From Arthrobacter sp. GMC3 (GTDB lineage Bacteria; Actinomycetota; Actinomycetes; Actinomycetales; Micrococcaceae): a DNA stretch of 64,000 nt. Shown here one piece after another: positions 8,063 through 17,915 of this stretch. The position numbers were made by a program, and so were the translations under genes. Location of the stretch: contig NZ_PJIO01000009.1 of NCBI RefSeq assembly GCF_002929305.1, positions 62,001-126,000 of the forward strand. The letters run 5' to 3'. The notes beneath the pieces were generated by a model. It saw only the letters and a list, made by a program, of their open reading frames with translations, had not been told where the DNA came from and ran no database searches. How positions within the stretch are numbered: position 1 is the first letter of the stretch; each line of letters starts with the position of its first letter.

Positions 8063-8968
8063 TTAGTATTCCATTCCAGCTTCCGCAAGGTCAGCCTTGA
8101 TCATGGCGATCTCGGCCTCGCCCGGTTCCACGAGGGGAAGCCGGACCACCGAGTTGGACAGGATTCCCTGCCACTTAAGAATTTGCTTGACAGCTACAGC
8201 ACCCTGGACGTGCCCCATGGCGGCCCTGATAACCGGGTCCAGCTCAAAGTGGAAGCGGCGGGCCGTGGCAAAGTCCCCGGCCGCTGCCGCGTCGATGAGC
8301 GCACGGAACTGCTTGGGGGCCACGTGGGCGCTCACACTGACAAGTCCGACGGCGCCGGCAGCCATCAGCGGCAGGGTCAGTCCGTCGTCGCCGGAGTACA
8401 CATCGAGGTCGGTGTTGGCCATGACGCGGGTGGTCTCAGCGAAGTCGGCCTTGGCATCCTTCAGGGCGAGGATGCGCGGGTGGTCGGCCAGCTTGATGAT
8501 GGTTTCGGTGCTGATGGCGACGCCGGCCCGGCCGGGGATGTCATAGAGCATCACGGGCAGCTCGGTGGAGTCGGCGATGGCCTCGAAGTGGGCCTGGATA
8601 CCGGCCTGGCTGGGCTTGTTGTAATACGGGGTGACGATGAGCAGGCCGTGCACGCCAAGGGCGGCCGCGCGCTGGGACAGGCTGATGGAGTGGCGCGTGT
8701 CATTGGTGCCGGTGCCGGCAATGACCTTGGCCCGGTCGCCCACGGCCTCCAGGACCGCGGCGAACATACCCAGGTTTTCCTCATCGGTCAGGGTGGAGGT
8801 CTCACCGGTGGTGCCTGTGACAACCAGTCCGTCGCAGCCGTCGTCGACCAGCTTCTTGGCAAGGTGCGCTGCCTGCTTGTAATCCACTTCCCCGTCGGCG
8901 GTGAAGGGGGTGACCATGGCGGGCACCAGTGTTCCGAAGGGACGATTGTTAATATCAGAGGCAGACAT
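8063..8968 (-). CDS. dapA: 4-hydroxy-tetrahydrodipicolinate synthase
   Basis: Condenses pyruvate with aspartate semialdehyde, the first step of the diaminopimelate/lysine branch, which feeds peptidoglycan synthesis. The TIM-barrel protein (301 aa) shows GTTGETSTLTDEE near residue 52, the YYNKPSQ motif with the catalytic tyrosine, and the Schiff-base lysine in ILALKDAKAD (about residue 170). Its length is normal. It is coupled to rnj downstream and separated by about 90 bp from the hydrolase gene upstream. Another pathway gene, dapB, lies 2.4 kb upstream on the same strand. Confidence 0.96.
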   Translation of the reverse strand: MSASDINNRPFGTLVPAMVTPFTADGEVDYKQAAHLAKKLVDDGCDGLVVTGTTGETSTLTDEENLGMFAAVLEAVGDRAKVIAGTGTNDTRHSISLSQRAAALGVHGLLIVTPYYNKPSQAGIQAHFEAIADSTELPVMLYDIPGRAGVAISTETIIKLADHPRILALKDAKADFAETTRVMANTDLDVYSGDDGLTLPLMAAGAVGLVSVSAHVAPKQFRALIDAAAAGDFATARRFHFELDPVIRAAMGHVQGAVAVKQILKWQGILSNSVVRLPLVEPGEAEIAMIKADLAEAGMEY

Positions 8969-9061
8969 AGCTAAAACGTTACCTGCTCGGCCATGATTTT
9001 GTTGAAAGCACGCAACGGTGACTGTGGGTTTGCATGACCCTTCGCCTCCGGCCGCGGCCGG

Positions 9062-9874
9062 TCAGTGATTGGCGGGCATGGCCGGGTTCGCTGCCAGGAA
9101 GGGCAGCCACTGGGACAGCACCGGCGCGGCGGGTGCCAGGGTGGTGCCATGGGCGCGCCCGGGCAGTTCCACCAGCGTGGCGTTGGGCATCAGCTCGGCG
9201 GCGCGCCGGGAGTCCGCCAGCCGCGCCGGATCCTGGGTCCCTGCCATCAGCAAAGCAGGGATGTTGATGGCGGCCACGGTGGCCTCTGCCAGGGCCGGTT
9301 CGGCCTCGGTTTGCCGGAAATAGGCCCGCAGCGCTATCGCGTCGTTAGCCAGGAAGGCCGCCCGGGTCTGCGGATCCAGGGGGTGGCCTATGCGCCGCTC
9401 CCAGCCGTCAACAAAGCCCGCCATTCCGTCTTGGCTCAGCGCGTCGTCGTACTCGGGGAAGAAGAGCTGCCCCACGCTGCCGGGTTGGATGCGAAAGGTG
9501 CCGCCCAGGGTGGTCAGTGACAGCAGACGTTCGGGGGCTGCCACGGCCAGTGAGTAGCCGATCCGGGAGCCCACCGAGTAGCCACCCACGTGGGCGCGGG
9601 GTGCTCCGGCCGCGTCCAGGACTGCCAGGGCGTCGGCCACCATCGCCGACATCTCGTAGGCTTCCTGGGTGGCTGGCTTGCCACTTCGACCGTGTCCGCG
9701 CAGGTCCATGGTGATGACCTGGTAGTTCTCACGGAAAGCCTTCGTGTAGCCGAAACCACGCCAGATGGCACGGCTGAGCGCGCTGCCGTGCAGCAGGAGA
9801 ATCGGTTCCCCATCGCCCACCACGTCGTAGGAGAGTTCGACGCCGTCGTGAGGGTTGTGCGCGCTGTACACCAT
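9062..9874 (-). CDS. Alpha/beta-fold hydrolase
   Basis: A 270-aa soluble alpha/beta hydrolase. The oxyanion loop LLLHGSALS lies near residue 28, the nucleophile elbow is GYSVGS (serine at about 98), the acid is in AGTQDPARLA and the base histidine in LPGRAHGTT. It resembles 3-oxoadipate enol-lactonase and other small esterases, but the substrate cannot be assigned. The ATG overlaps the stop of the SGNH hydrolase gene (TGATG), so translation is coupled and the two esterase-type enzymes may act together. A palindrome CCGGCCGCGGCCGG (9048-9061) sits right after the stop. Confidence 0.85.
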   Translation of the reverse strand: MVYSAHNPHDGVELSYDVVGDGEPILLLHGSALSRAIWRGFGYTKAFRENYQVITMDLRGHGRSGKPATQEAYEMSAMVADALAVLDAAGAPRAHVGGYSVGSRIGYSLAVAAPERLLSLTTLGGTFRIQPGSVGQLFFPEYDDALSQDGMAGFVDGWERRIGHPLDPQTRAAFLANDAIALRAYFRQTEAEPALAEATVAAINIPALLMAGTQDPARLADSRRAAELMPNATLVELPGRAHGTTLAPAAPVLSQWLPFLAANPAMPANH

Positions 9875-10887
9875 CAGCTGATGCCCGCCAGCACGGGTGC
9901 CGGGTTACCGGTCAAGGCATGCGCAAGTGCCGGTCCCAGGCGTTTGGCCATCAGGGCATAGCCGGCGTTGTCGGGGTGCAGGGTGTCGGGCATGCGCTCC
10001 AACGCCTCCTGTGGTGTCAGTACTTCGGTTCCGTCGATCAGTTGCAGCTGTGCATCCCCACGCTCCCGACGTACGGCCACCACCGCCGCCGTGGCTTGGC
10101 GGTAGTCGGCCAGCGTCCAGCCGACGGCGTTGGGCTTGTCCTCGCGTGGCAGCGAAAGCACGGGCGTGATGACCACGATAGGCGTGCCGGGATGCGAACG
10201 CCGGATGGTGTTCAGGAATCCGTTCAGGGCCCCTGCGTAGCTTCGTTCGGAGAAGGCGGCAGCGTTGTAGCTGTTGATGCCTACGCAGAGGGAGATCAGA
10301 TCGGCGCCCGTTTGGGCGATCGTGTCAGCCACGGCGGGGTCCAGCTGGCATTCGCCGGCCAGGCCAAGGTTGGTCAGGCGCCACCCGTTGGAGAGTGCAA
10401 CCAGGGCCGGCCAGGTTTCGGTGGGACCCTCGGCTTGTTGGCAGTGCGTGATGGAGCTGCCGTACGTCAGCCAGCGCGGTCCGGACTCGGCGGCGGCCAC
10501 CACCGCTGCACCTTGGAAGGATGCCTGAGCAACGCCCAGCTGGCCGAAGTGCGGCAGCCACAGCTGCACCAGGGAGCCCGGTGCCAGCTGGCCCAGGTCC
10601 ACGCTATGGCGGTGTGCGCCCGTAGCGGGAAGCCGGTGGGCGCGCTCGCCGTTGACCAGAACGTCGTAGGGCGCACAGTCAGGGCTACCAAAACCGTCAA
10701 GGGTCAGCGTGCCGCCGTCCGTGTGCCAGCCGGCCCGCACACCCGCCGCCATGGCGGCCCGGTCGGCTAGGAGATCGGTGGATGGCGGCAGGTACCCGGC
10801 CGGGTCCACCCGGGTGAAGGTATCACGCCCGTCCCCGTCCTTTTCAACGGCAAACATTCCGGACCATTGGGCGGCAACTGAAATCAT
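9874..10887 (-). CDS. SGNH/GDSL-type hydrolase with N-terminal beta domain
   Basis: A 337-aa esterase-like protein. Residues about 1-140 form a probable jelly-roll domain, followed by an SGNH fold: block I WLTYGSSITHC with the serine, block III LCVGINSYN, and block V DTLHPDNAGY containing the Asp/His pair. Enzymes of this layout deacylate sugars or other small esters. No signal peptide is seen, so it is probably cytoplasmic. It overlaps the downstream alpha/beta hydrolase gene and follows the small membrane protein gene by 5 nt. The substrate is unknown. Confidence 0.8.
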   Translation of the reverse strand: MISVAAQWSGMFAVEKDGDGRDTFTRVDPAGYLPPSTDLLADRAAMAAGVRAGWHTDGGTLTLDGFGSPDCAPYDVLVNGERAHRLPATGAHRHSVDLGQLAPGSLVQLWLPHFGQLGVAQASFQGAAVVAAAESGPRWLTYGSSITHCQQAEGPTETWPALVALSNGWRLTNLGLAGECQLDPAVADTIAQTGADLISLCVGINSYNAAAFSERSYAGALNGFLNTIRRSHPGTPIVVITPVLSLPREDKPNAVGWTLADYRQATAAVVAVRRERGDAQLQLIDGTEVLTPQEALERMPDTLHPDNAGYALMAKRLGPALAHALTGNPAPVLAGIS

Positions 10888-10892
10888 GGTGC

Positions 10893-11375
10893 CTACGATA
10901 CCTGCTTGGATGACCCGCCCCGCGCCGACGCCTGCCGGAACAGTGCGATGGCGTCGCGCATGGCTTTCCGGGCCCGCTTCCTGTCTCCGGAGGCATCATA
11001 GGCGCAGGAGAGCCGGAACCAGGAGCGCCAGTCCTCGGGTGCTGCCTCGGCCTCAAGCTTGTATTTCTCGAATTCCGCATCGGCGGCGGCGCGGACGATC
11101 CGTCCGCCGGGGGTGCGGGGCAGGGTGTCTTCGGGTAGTCCGCCCTCGGCCTCTAAGATGTTCGCCATCTTTTCGGTTCGGGCACCGAAAAGTACTTCAC
11201 TGATGAGCGCCCAGGCCGCCACCAAGGGAAGTATGAAGTAGGAGATACCTAGCAGTTTGGCGATCCAGTCCGGGTCAGCCATCAACAAGACGGCCCGCTG
11301 CATCATGACCACCATGTAAAAGACCAGTAATAGGCAGATCAGGGCTACCCAGATTTTTGTTCGTGAAATCTTCAT
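10893..11375 (-). CDS. Membrane protein with a TPR-like C-terminus
   Basis: Hypothetical protein of 160 aa. Two hydrophobic segments (about residues 5-30 and 40-65) are followed by a cytoplasmic helical part with one recognisable tetratricopeptide-like unit (SWFRLSCAYDASGDRKRARKAM). The frame is open for 16 codons further upstream but would overlap dapB by 35 nt. The ATG at 11373-11375 (MKISRTKIW) starts 13 nt after the dapB stop and is preferred, though its ribosome-binding site is weak. The function is unknown; its position after dapB suggests co-transcription. Confidence 0.7.
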   Translation of the reverse strand: MKISRTKIWVALICLLLVFYMVVMMQRAVLLMADPDWIAKLLGISYFILPLVAAWALISEVLFGARTEKMANILEAEGGLPEDTLPRTPGGRIVRAAADAEFEKYKLEAEAAPEDWRSWFRLSCAYDASGDRKRARKAMRDAIALFRQASARGGSSKQVS

Positions 11376-11388
11376 CTTTGCCACCGGT

Positions 11389-12147
11389 TCAGCCTTCAAG
11401 GTCGAGGTAGCCGTCAAGGCCAACTGTCAGTCCGGGGCGGGTGCCCACGGTGCGCACACCCAGCAGCACGCCGGGCATAAATGATTCGTGGTTGAAGGAG
11501 TCGTGCCGAATGGTCAGCTGCTCCCCCGGGCTGCCCAGCAAAACTTCCTGGTGAGCGACCAGGCCGGCCAGCCGAACGCTGTGAACCGGGATGCCGGCAA
11601 CAGTGGCGCCGCGGGCGCCGTCGAGCTCGGTTTCGGTGGCATCGGGGGCGTTGGGGACGCCGGCGGCGTCGCGAGCGGCGGCCACCAACTCGGCCGTGCG
11701 CAGGGCGGTGCCGGAGGGCGCATCAACCTTGCGGGGGTGGTGCAGTTCAATGATTTCCACCGACTCAAAGTACTTGGCGGCTTGGGCGGCGAAGCGGGTG
11801 GCCAGCACAGAACCCAGGGCGAAGTTGGGGGCGATCAGCACACCGGAGTTCGGGTGCAGGGCCAGCAGAGACTCCAGCGCCGCCAGGCGGTCGGCGTTCC
11901 ATCCGGTGGTGCCCACCACGGCGTTGATGCCGTGCTCCACGGCAAAGCGCACATTTGCTTCGGTGGAATCCGGGACGGTCAAATCAACGATGACCTGGGC
12001 GCCCAGTTCCAACAGCTGGTCCAAGGAGTCGCCGCGGCCCAGTGCCGCCACCAACTCCAAATCGGGTGCAGCGCCGATGGCTGCAACGGCGGCCGTTCCC
12101 ATTCGTCCCTTGGCGCCAAGCACGGCCACCTTCAGCATTTCACTCAT
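11389..12147 (-). CDS. dapB: 4-hydroxy-tetrahydrodipicolinate reductase
   Basis: NAD(P)H-dependent second enzyme of the diaminopimelate pathway. The 252-aa protein begins with the dinucleotide-binding VAVLGAKGRMG (residues 7-17), has the VGTTGW motif in mid-protein and the active-site sequence ELHHPRKVDAPSGTA at about 128-142, with the family's His/Lys catalytic residues. Its length matches actinobacterial DapB. It lies about 65 bp after moaE on the same strand. Confidence 0.95.
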   Translation of the reverse strand: MSEMLKVAVLGAKGRMGTAAVAAIGAAPDLELVAALGRGDSLDQLLELGAQVIVDLTVPDSTEANVRFAVEHGINAVVGTTGWNADRLAALESLLALHPNSGVLIAPNFALGSVLATRFAAQAAKYFESVEIIELHHPRKVDAPSGTALRTAELVAAARDAAGVPNAPDATETELDGARGATVAGIPVHSVRLAGLVAHQEVLLGSPGEQLTIRHDSFNHESFMPGVLLGVRTVGTRPGLTVGLDGYLDLEG

Positions 12148-12213
12148 GCCTTCAAGAATACTGGCCTTCGGGGCTGTTCTTTTCCCGCGTCGCTGACCGG
12201 CTCACTGATCACA

Positions 12214-12687
12214 TCACTGTGCGGGTCCGGCTTGGGGCATGGCTCCGGCGCCTACCCATTCAACCGTTCCATCGGTGAAGAACTGTTCCTTCCATAGCGG
12301 AACCTCGGCTTTGATCCGTTCCACGAGTGCCGAACAGACCTCGAACGCCTCGGCCCGGTGCGATGAGGCCACGGCGCAGACAAGGGCCGGTTCCCCGATT
12401 TCTAGGGGGCCCACCCTGTGGGCCACCCAGATGCGCACAGGATGTCCATCGGGGTCGGCAACGCTGGCACTCAGCGAGGTGACCACGTCATTGAGCGCCT
12501 TTTGGGCCAACGGATGCGCACTGTAGCTGAGCCGGGTAACCTGTTTGCCGCCGTCGTGGTTGCGCACCACGCCGCTGAAGCTGACCACGGCGCCGGCGCG
12601 CTCGGATTCCACGGCGGCGATGGCCTCATCGACGGAGATCGGGGATGCACTCAATTGGGCGAAAACTACCGCGTCGCTAGTGCCCAT
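12214..12687 (-). CDS. moaE: Molybdopterin synthase catalytic subunit
   Basis: Large subunit of molybdopterin synthase. It uses the thiocarboxylated C-terminus of MoaD to insert two sulfurs into cyclic pyranopterin monophosphate. The 157-aa protein shows GAVVSFSGVVRNHDGG near residue 33, the conserved AHRVGPLEIGE and the catalytic-lysine region RIKAEVPLWKEQF. It overlaps the moaB/mog gene by 11 nt, so translation is coupled. Its partner MoaD is encoded at 17912 on the other strand. Confidence 0.95.
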   Translation of the reverse strand: MGTSDAVVFAQLSASPISVDEAIAAVESERAGAVVSFSGVVRNHDGGKQVTRLSYSAHPLAQKALNDVVTSLSASVADPDGHPVRIWVAHRVGPLEIGEPALVCAVASSHRAEAFEVCSALVERIKAEVPLWKEQFFTDGTVEWVGAGAMPQAGPAQ

Positions 12688-13177
12688 GGCCGCCTTTCAA
12701 CTGCTCGCAGAGGTGTTTGATGATCGGGTCCAGCACGGCCAGCCCGTCCATGACACCGGACGGTGACCCTGGCAGATTCACGATCAGGGTGTGCCCGTTG
12801 CTGCCGGCATAGCCGCGGCTCAGCGCGGCCAGGGGCGTCTTGGCCAGTCCGGCGGCGCGGATCGCCTCCATGATGCCAGGGATTTCCCGTTCCAACAGGG
12901 GCCTTGTCATTTCTGGCGTCTCATCGGTGGGGCTCAGCCCAGTGCCGCCACTTGTTAGCACGACGGCGGGGCGCTGGCTCAGCAGCGCACGTAGAGCTGC
13001 GCCTACGGGGGCTCCGTCGGGGACCACGATCGGGGCGCTGGTATCAAAGCCTTGTTCGGCCAGCCAATCGGCGATGATGGGCCCGGTCTTGTCCTCGTAG
13101 ACGCCCAGGGCGGCGCGGGTGGAGGCGATGACCACACCGGCCGAGCCTAGCGAGTTGGCCGGTTCGCAGGCGCTCAT
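12677..13177 (-). CDS. MogA/MoaB-type molybdopterin adenylyltransferase
   Basis: A 166-aa MoCF-fold protein. Such enzymes adenylylate molybdopterin before metal insertion (MogA), or are the closely related MoaB. The binding-site motif [17 protein letters not shown] lies near residue 75, and [12 protein letters not shown] and [12 protein letters not shown] follow the family layout. The start overlaps the moaC stop as ATGA. MogA and MoaB cannot be separated by eye; a MogA-like role fits because moeA is adjacent and no other candidate is present. Confidence 0.88.
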   Translation of the reverse strand: MSACEPANSLGSAGVVIASTRAALGVYEDKTGPIIADWLAEQGFDTSAPIVVPDGAPVGAALRALLSQRPAVVLTSGGTGLSPTDETPEMTRPLLEREIPGIMEAIRAAGLAKTPLAALSRGYAGSNGHTLIVNLPGSPSGVMDGLAVLDPIIKHLCEQLKGGHGH

Positions 13178-13704
13178 GCCCGGTTCTCCTGTTCGTCCGG
13201 GGCAGCGCTGGGAACGGCCCAGTCGCCGCTCTTGCCGCCGCTTTTGGCCAGCACCTGGATGCCGGAGATTACGGCATGCTTGTCCACCGCCTTGATCATG
13301 TCGTACACGCTCAAGGCCGCAACGGACACCGCAGTCAAGGCTTCCATCTCCACGCCTGTCACGCCACGGGTCTTCACGGTGGCCATGATGGTCACGGCGC
13401 TGAGGCCGAGCTCAAAGTCGACTGTGACCTTGGAGATGGGCAGCGGGTGGCACAGCGGGATCAGCTCCGGGGTCTTCTTTGCGCCCATGATGCCTGCCAC
13501 CCGGGCTACCGCCAGCGCGTCGCCCTTAGGCAACTCACCGGCGCCCAGCAGAGCCATGACGGCGGCGGTGGTGTGCACGGTTCCGGTGGCGGTGGCCTCG
13601 CGGGTGGTCACGGCTTTGGCTGACACGTCCACCATTTGGGCGGTGCCATCGTGGCGCAGGTGGGTTAATGACGGGGAGGCTTGGGATTCAGTCACAGAAG
13701 CCAT
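13174..13704 (-). CDS. moaC: Cyclic pyranopterin monophosphate synthase
   Basis: Second enzyme of molybdenum-cofactor synthesis; it rearranges the MoaA product into cyclic pyranopterin monophosphate. The 176-aa sequence carries [18 protein letters not shown] at the N-terminus, the conserved [12 protein letters not shown] (about residue 80), [29 protein letters not shown] and a final GGKSGDW. It overlaps moeA by 13 nt upstream and moaB/mog downstream, forming a tightly coupled operon. Confidence 0.96.
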   Translation of the reverse strand: MASVTESQASPSLTHLRHDGTAQMVDVSAKAVTTREATATGTVHTTAAVMALLGAGELPKGDALAVARVAGIMGAKKTPELIPLCHPLPISKVTVDFELGLSAVTIMATVKTRGVTGVEMEALTAVSVAALSVYDMIKAVDKHAVISGIQVLAKSGGKSGDWAVPSAAPDEQENRA

Positions 13705-14999
13705 ACTTCCACCTTTGCCCCTGCGTGGAGCTCGGTGACGCCCGCGGGGATGTGGATCAAGGCGTTGGCCTGCGACAGCGCCCCCAGCAAGTGCGACGAC
13801 GGTCCCCCCACTTCCCGCACCGAGGAGGCCGACTCGTAGCCTGGTCCTTCGTACACCCCGCGCCGAATCTGGTGTTTTCCCGCCGGTGAGCTCATGGCGT
13901 GCGTCAAGGTGGCAAGGACCCGATACCGGGGCGCCGGGGCGCCGGTCAGTGCGGTCAACGCCGGGCGCAGGAACAGCTCGAAGGACACCACGCCACTGAC
14001 CGGGTTGCCCGGGAGGCCAAGGAACGGTACCCCTTTGTAGCTGCCCAGTGCCTGCGGTCCCCCGGGTTGCAGGGCCACATGAACAAACTCGACCGCGAGT
14101 CCCGCCAACGCCTGTTTCACCACTTCGTAGGCGCCCGCACTGATCCCACCGGTGGAAATGATCAGGTCCACGGAAGGATGCGATGAACCGTCGGGATGCA
14201 CCTGCCGGACAACAAATTCGTCCAGGACTTCAAGAAGCGCGTGGGGCTCGTCGCGGACTACCGGCGCCACCACAACCTCCACGCCAGCCTGGAGGAGATT
14301 TGCCCGCAGCAGCGCAGTGTTGGCATCAAAAATCTTGCCCACGGGCAGGCCGCCGGCCGCTCGCGGGTCACCCGGCAGGAGTACCTCGTCCCCGGTTGTC
14401 ACCAGCAATACGCGCGGCTGGCGGCGGACCCGCAGATTCGTGCAGCCCAGCGCCGAGGCAAGGCCAACGTGTCCGGCGTTGAGAAGGGTGCCAGCGGCGA
14501 CGGCGACGCTGCCCTGCTTCAGGTCGCTGCCCTGGGCGCGGACGAAAGTTCCTGCCCTGGATGCCGGAAGTGTCACGGTCTGGCCCTCCTTGAGAAACTC
14601 GGCCGGCTCAGCTTGCTCCACGGGGACCACGGCGTTTGCACCGGTGGGCATCATGGCACCGGTCATGATGGGGGCTGCAGTTCCGGGCACTAGGGCCGCG
14701 GGCAGGGTGCCAGCGGGGATGCTAGCAGCCACCGCAAAAGTGGTTGATTGTGCAAAATCAACCGTTTCCGGGTGACTTGCGGTGAGTGGGGCCGCAATGG
14801 CGTAGCCGTCCATCTGTGAGTTGGCAAAAGGTGGCAGATCCATCGGAGCAAGGAGGTCCTCGGCCAGCACCCGCCCCACGGCCAGTGTTAGCGGGACCCG
14901 GACTCCGGCGTCGTTCTGCAGGGCACCGTCCTGACCGTTCCAGGCCTTTGCCAGTTCTTCACGCACGGCAATTTCATGCTCAACTACTGTTCTGCGCAT
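13692..14999 (-). CDS. moeA: Molybdopterin molybdenumtransferase
   Basis: Inserts molybdate into adenylylated molybdopterin. The 435-aa protein has the MoeA N-terminal domain ([36 protein letters not shown]), the MoCF domain with [15 protein letters not shown] and [12 protein letters not shown], then [16 protein letters not shown] and a C-terminal beta domain. The frame could begin six codons earlier at 15017, but the ATG at 14997-14999 has GGGAGG five bases before it and is preferred. It is the first gene of the moeA-moaC-moaB/mog-moaE operon. Confidence 0.95.
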   Translation of the reverse strand: MRRTVVEHEIAVREELAKAWNGQDGALQNDAGVRVPLTLAVGRVLAEDLLAPMDLPPFANSQMDGYAIAAPLTASHPETVDFAQSTTFAVAASIPAGTLPAALVPGTAAPIMTGAMMPTGANAVVPVEQAEPAEFLKEGQTVTLPASRAGTFVRAQGSDLKQGSVAVAAGTLLNAGHVGLASALGCTNLRVRRQPRVLLVTTGDEVLLPGDPRAAGGLPVGKIFDANTALLRANLLQAGVEVVVAPVVRDEPHALLEVLDEFVVRQVHPDGSSHPSVDLIISTGGISAGAYEVVKQALAGLAVEFVHVALQPGGPQALGSYKGVPFLGLPGNPVSGVVSFELFLRPALTALTGAPAPRYRVLATLTHAMSSPAGKHQIRRGVYEGPGYESASSVREVGGPSSHLLGALSQANALIHIPAGVTELHAGAKVEVWLL

Positions 15000-15114
15000 G
15001 GGGTCCTCCCGGTTCAACGCCTGAGCGTCAACATTTTTCTCATCATAGCGGCGCAGCGATCAGTGGACCGCCGGCCTGAGCCCACCTGGTATTCGGCGGG
15101 CATCCGCGGCTGGT

Positions 15115-16686
15115 CTACCGGCTCGAGAATTGGATGGTGTGGAATCCGCTGGCGCCGTTCGGGGCCGGTGGCGCCACCTCCGAGGTCTGGAGCACACCCG
15201 AACCATCGACCGCCCGCACCTTCAGCTCATGGTTGCCGGCGCCGGTCGACAGCGTCACCTCCCATTGCACCCAGGTGTCCTTGTTCAGCGCGGCAGCCAG
15301 CGTGGCCTCCTGCCAGGCGCCACCGTCGAGCTGGACTTGAACAGCCGAGATGCCCCGCTCCGGCGCCCAGGCAAGCCCGGCCGCCGTCGTGGATCCGGTG
15401 GACGTCGTGGCTCCGGAACGCGGCACATCAATGCGGGATGCAATCTTGATGGGCCCCATGGCGTCCCACCCCAGCGGGACCCAATAGCCTTGGTCGGCGG
15501 CAAAGGTGGTGACTTTGAGGTCCTCTAGCCATTTGGTGGCCGAAACATAGCCGTAGAGCCCCGGCACAATGAGCCTGGCCGGAAACCCGTGGACCAAAGG
15601 AAGTGGTTCCCCGTTCATGCCCACGGCGATGATGGCGTTGCGCGCATCCGTCATGGCTTCCAGCGGCGTGCCCGCAGTGAAGCCGTCGGTGCTGCGGGAG
15701 AGAACCATGTCAGCACCCGGCTTGACTCCGGCCTCGGCCAGCAAGTCCCGCACCGGCCAGCCCAGCCACCGGGCGTTGCCCACCAAGTTGCCGCCCACTT
15801 CATTGGAAACACAGCCAATAGTCACGTAGGTTTCCACCATCGGTTTTGCCAGGAGTTGGGCGAAATTGAGGGTGATTTCTTTCTCCACCATCCCGGTCAC
15901 TGTTAGCTGCCACGTATCCGAGTTCACGGTTGGAACCACCAGTGCCGTGTCGATCCGGTAGAAGTTGTTGGCGTCGATGATCAGTGGGGTGATCCCGTCC
16001 ACGGCAAGTTCGGCTGCCGCAGGCACGGCTGGAGCGGGCGTCACGGGTCGTGGCAACTTCACTTTCGCCCGGAGATCGGCCACCACCACGGCGGACTGGC
16101 GGACGATGACGGCGGCGCCTCCGGCGATGACCGCGACGGCGGCGCCCATCCCCATGTACGCAAGGAATGACCGGCGCGTGGGTCCGTGACCCGGGTGGGC
16201 CGTTGCCGACCCCGCAGGGTGGGTGGTGCGTTCTCCCGCAGCGGCTGCTGCGAAACCGGTCCGCAGGAAAATTGTCGATACTCGAGACAGCAGCAGGATG
16301 CCTACGATTGCGGCAACGACCGGAGCCACATATGACAGGGTCGCCGTGGTGGGCGCCATGGCAACGGCGAGGATTCCCACCACGCCAAACAGGCCGATCC
16401 CCAGCTGCCCGAGGCCGCGCCGGGCCCGTTCGAGCAGGCCCACCACCCCGGCGAGCAGGGCCATGACCACCACCATTGAGACCAGAAGCATCATCTTGTC
16501 GTGGGTGCCGAAGAGGTGAATCGCCCATTCCTTCACTCCCCCTGGGAGCAGGCCGATCACTGTTTGCCCCACAGCGCTGACGGGCGACGCCGACGGGCTG
16601 ATAAACGCGGCAATCAGTTCGCCGACCGCCACGCCCACACCTACACAAACAATCCCTGCCGCTGCCCAGTATCGACGCGCTTCCAT
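15115..16686 (-). CDS. Membrane-anchored sulfite-oxidase-fold molybdopterin oxidoreductase
   Basis: A 523-aa protein. Five or six membrane helices occupy roughly residues 1-215; a twin-arginine-like RRSFLAYMG precedes the last one. The extracellular catalytic domain (about 240-420) is the sulfite-oxidase type, with the molybdenum-ligand cysteine in TIGCVSNEVGG and the signatures HGFPARLIVPGLYG and VSATKWLEDL. A C-terminal Ig-like dimerisation domain ends the protein. Its position inside the molybdenum-cofactor cluster suggests it is the main client. The substrate is unknown. The open frame runs 65 codons further upstream but would overlap moaA; the ATG at 16684-16686 has GGGAAGGG before it. 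Confidence 0.88.
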   Translation of the reverse strand: MEARRYWAAAGIVCVGVGVAVGELIAAFISPSASPVSAVGQTVIGLLPGGVKEWAIHLFGTHDKMMLLVSMVVVMALLAGVVGLLERARRGLGQLGIGLFGVVGILAVAMAPTTATLSYVAPVVAAIVGILLLSRVSTIFLRTGFAAAAAGERTTHPAGSATAHPGHGPTRRSFLAYMGMGAAVAVIAGGAAVIVRQSAVVVADLRAKVKLPRPVTPAPAVPAAAELAVDGITPLIIDANNFYRIDTALVVPTVNSDTWQLTVTGMVEKEITLNFAQLLAKPMVETYVTIGCVSNEVGGNLVGNARWLGWPVRDLLAEAGVKPGADMVLSRSTDGFTAGTPLEAMTDARNAIIAVGMNGEPLPLVHGFPARLIVPGLYGYVSATKWLEDLKVTTFAADQGYWVPLGWDAMGPIKIASRIDVPRSGATTSTGSTTAAGLAWAPERGISAVQVQLDGGAWQEATLAAALNKDTWVQWEVTLSTGAGNHELKVRAVDGSGVLQTSEVAPPAPNGASGFHTIQFSSR

Positions 16687-16805
16687 GGCACCCTTCCCGT
16701 TACGGCCACGAGATACAGCTGGCCCGGTGAACACCATTCTAGTTTCGCTGGTCCAACAAAGCTCCGGCGCACGCCCAAAAGCCGGCGATGGCGTAGCGTT
16801 GGACC

Positions 16806-17915
16806 ATGGATACCGAACCCGTACTACTTGGCATGCCGGAAGTTCCACCGCCGGCCGGGCGTAGCGGGCGGCCCGACGCAACGGGCCAGGGCCTGATGGA
16901 CCAGTTTGGCCGGGTTGCCACGGACATGCGCCTTTCGCTGACGGACAAGTGCAATCTGCGCTGCACCTATTGCATGCCGGAGGACGGGCTGGACTGGCTC
17001 AAGAAGGACAAGGTCCTGACCGCCCCGGAAATAGTCCGGCTGGTGGGTCTGGGTGTGGACCGGCTCGGTGTGCGTGAGCTTCGGCTGACAGGCGGCGAGC
17101 CGTTGGTCCGCGCTGACCTGGTGCAGATCATTGCCGCATTGCGCCGCAATCACCCGGCACTGCCCATCTCCTTGACCACCAATGGTGTGGGGCTGGCGAA
17201 GAAGGCACAGGCGCTGGCCGACGCCGGGCTGACCCGGCTCAATGTCTCCATGGACACGCTAAACCATGACGCCTTCTTGCAGCTAACCCGCAGGCCCTTC
17301 CTCGACCAGGTTTTAGCTGGAATTGAGGCAGCCGCGGCCGCTGGCCTGCGTCCCATCAAGGTCAACGCTGTGTTGCTTCGCGGCGTCAACGACGGGCACG
17401 GCGCCGAATTGTTGGCGTGGTGCCTCGAGCGCGGCTACGAGCTGCGTTTCATTGAGCAAATGCCCCTGGATGCCGACCACGGATGGACCCGCGAGGGCAT
17501 GATCACCGCGGCGCAAATACGTGAACTGCTCAGCGACGCCTTTGTGCTCACACCAGACCCGCGCTCACGCGACGGCGCGCCGGCCGAACGCTTTGAGGTT
17601 CGGCGCCACGGATCGCCTGACCTGTTGGGCACCGTGGGCATTATTGCCTCGGTTACCGAACCCTTCTGTGCCGACTGCCGCCGCACCCGGATCACGGCCG
17701 AAGGCAAGGTCATGAGCTGCCTGTTCTCCCGAACGGAGGTGGACCTGCTGCCCCTGCTACGTGCAGGATCGGCGCAGTCCGACGACGACGCCGTCGCGGC
17801 CCGCTGGCAGGACGCCATGTGGGCGAAGCCGAAGGCCCACGGCATGGGTCACCCGGGACTGGGCGACGTTGACTTTGTCCAGCCCGATCGCAGCATGAGC
17901 GCCATCGGAGGATGA
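16806..17915 (+). CDS. moaA: GTP 3',8-cyclase
   Basis: Radical-SAM enzyme that cyclises GTP in the first step of molybdenum-cofactor synthesis. In the 369-aa protein the first 4Fe-4S cluster is bound by C49, C53 and C56 (KCNLRCTYCMPED). RELRLTGGEPLVR follows, and the second cluster motif is ADCRRTRITAEGKVMSC near residues 280-296. The protein ends in GG, typical of active MoaA. It has an N-terminal extension of about 30 residues. It is divergent from the molybdoenzyme gene and overlaps moaD by four bases. Confidence 0.97.
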   Translation: MDTEPVLLGMPEVPPPAGRSGRPDATGQGLMDQFGRVATDMRLSLTDKCNLRCTYCMPEDGLDWLKKDKVLTAPEIVRLVGLGVDRLGVRELRLTGGEPLVRADLVQIIAALRRNHPALPISLTTNGVGLAKKAQALADAGLTRLNVSMDTLNHDAFLQLTRRPFLDQVLAGIEAAAAAGLRPIKVNAVLLRGVNDGHGAELLAWCLERGYELRFIEQMPLDADHGWTREGMITAAQIRELLSDAFVLTPDPRSRDGAPAERFEVRRHGSPDLLGTVGIIASVTEPFCADCRRTRITAEGKVMSCLFSRTEVDLLPLLRAGSAQSDDDAVAARWQDAMWAKPKAHGMGHPGLGDVDFVQPDRSMSAIGG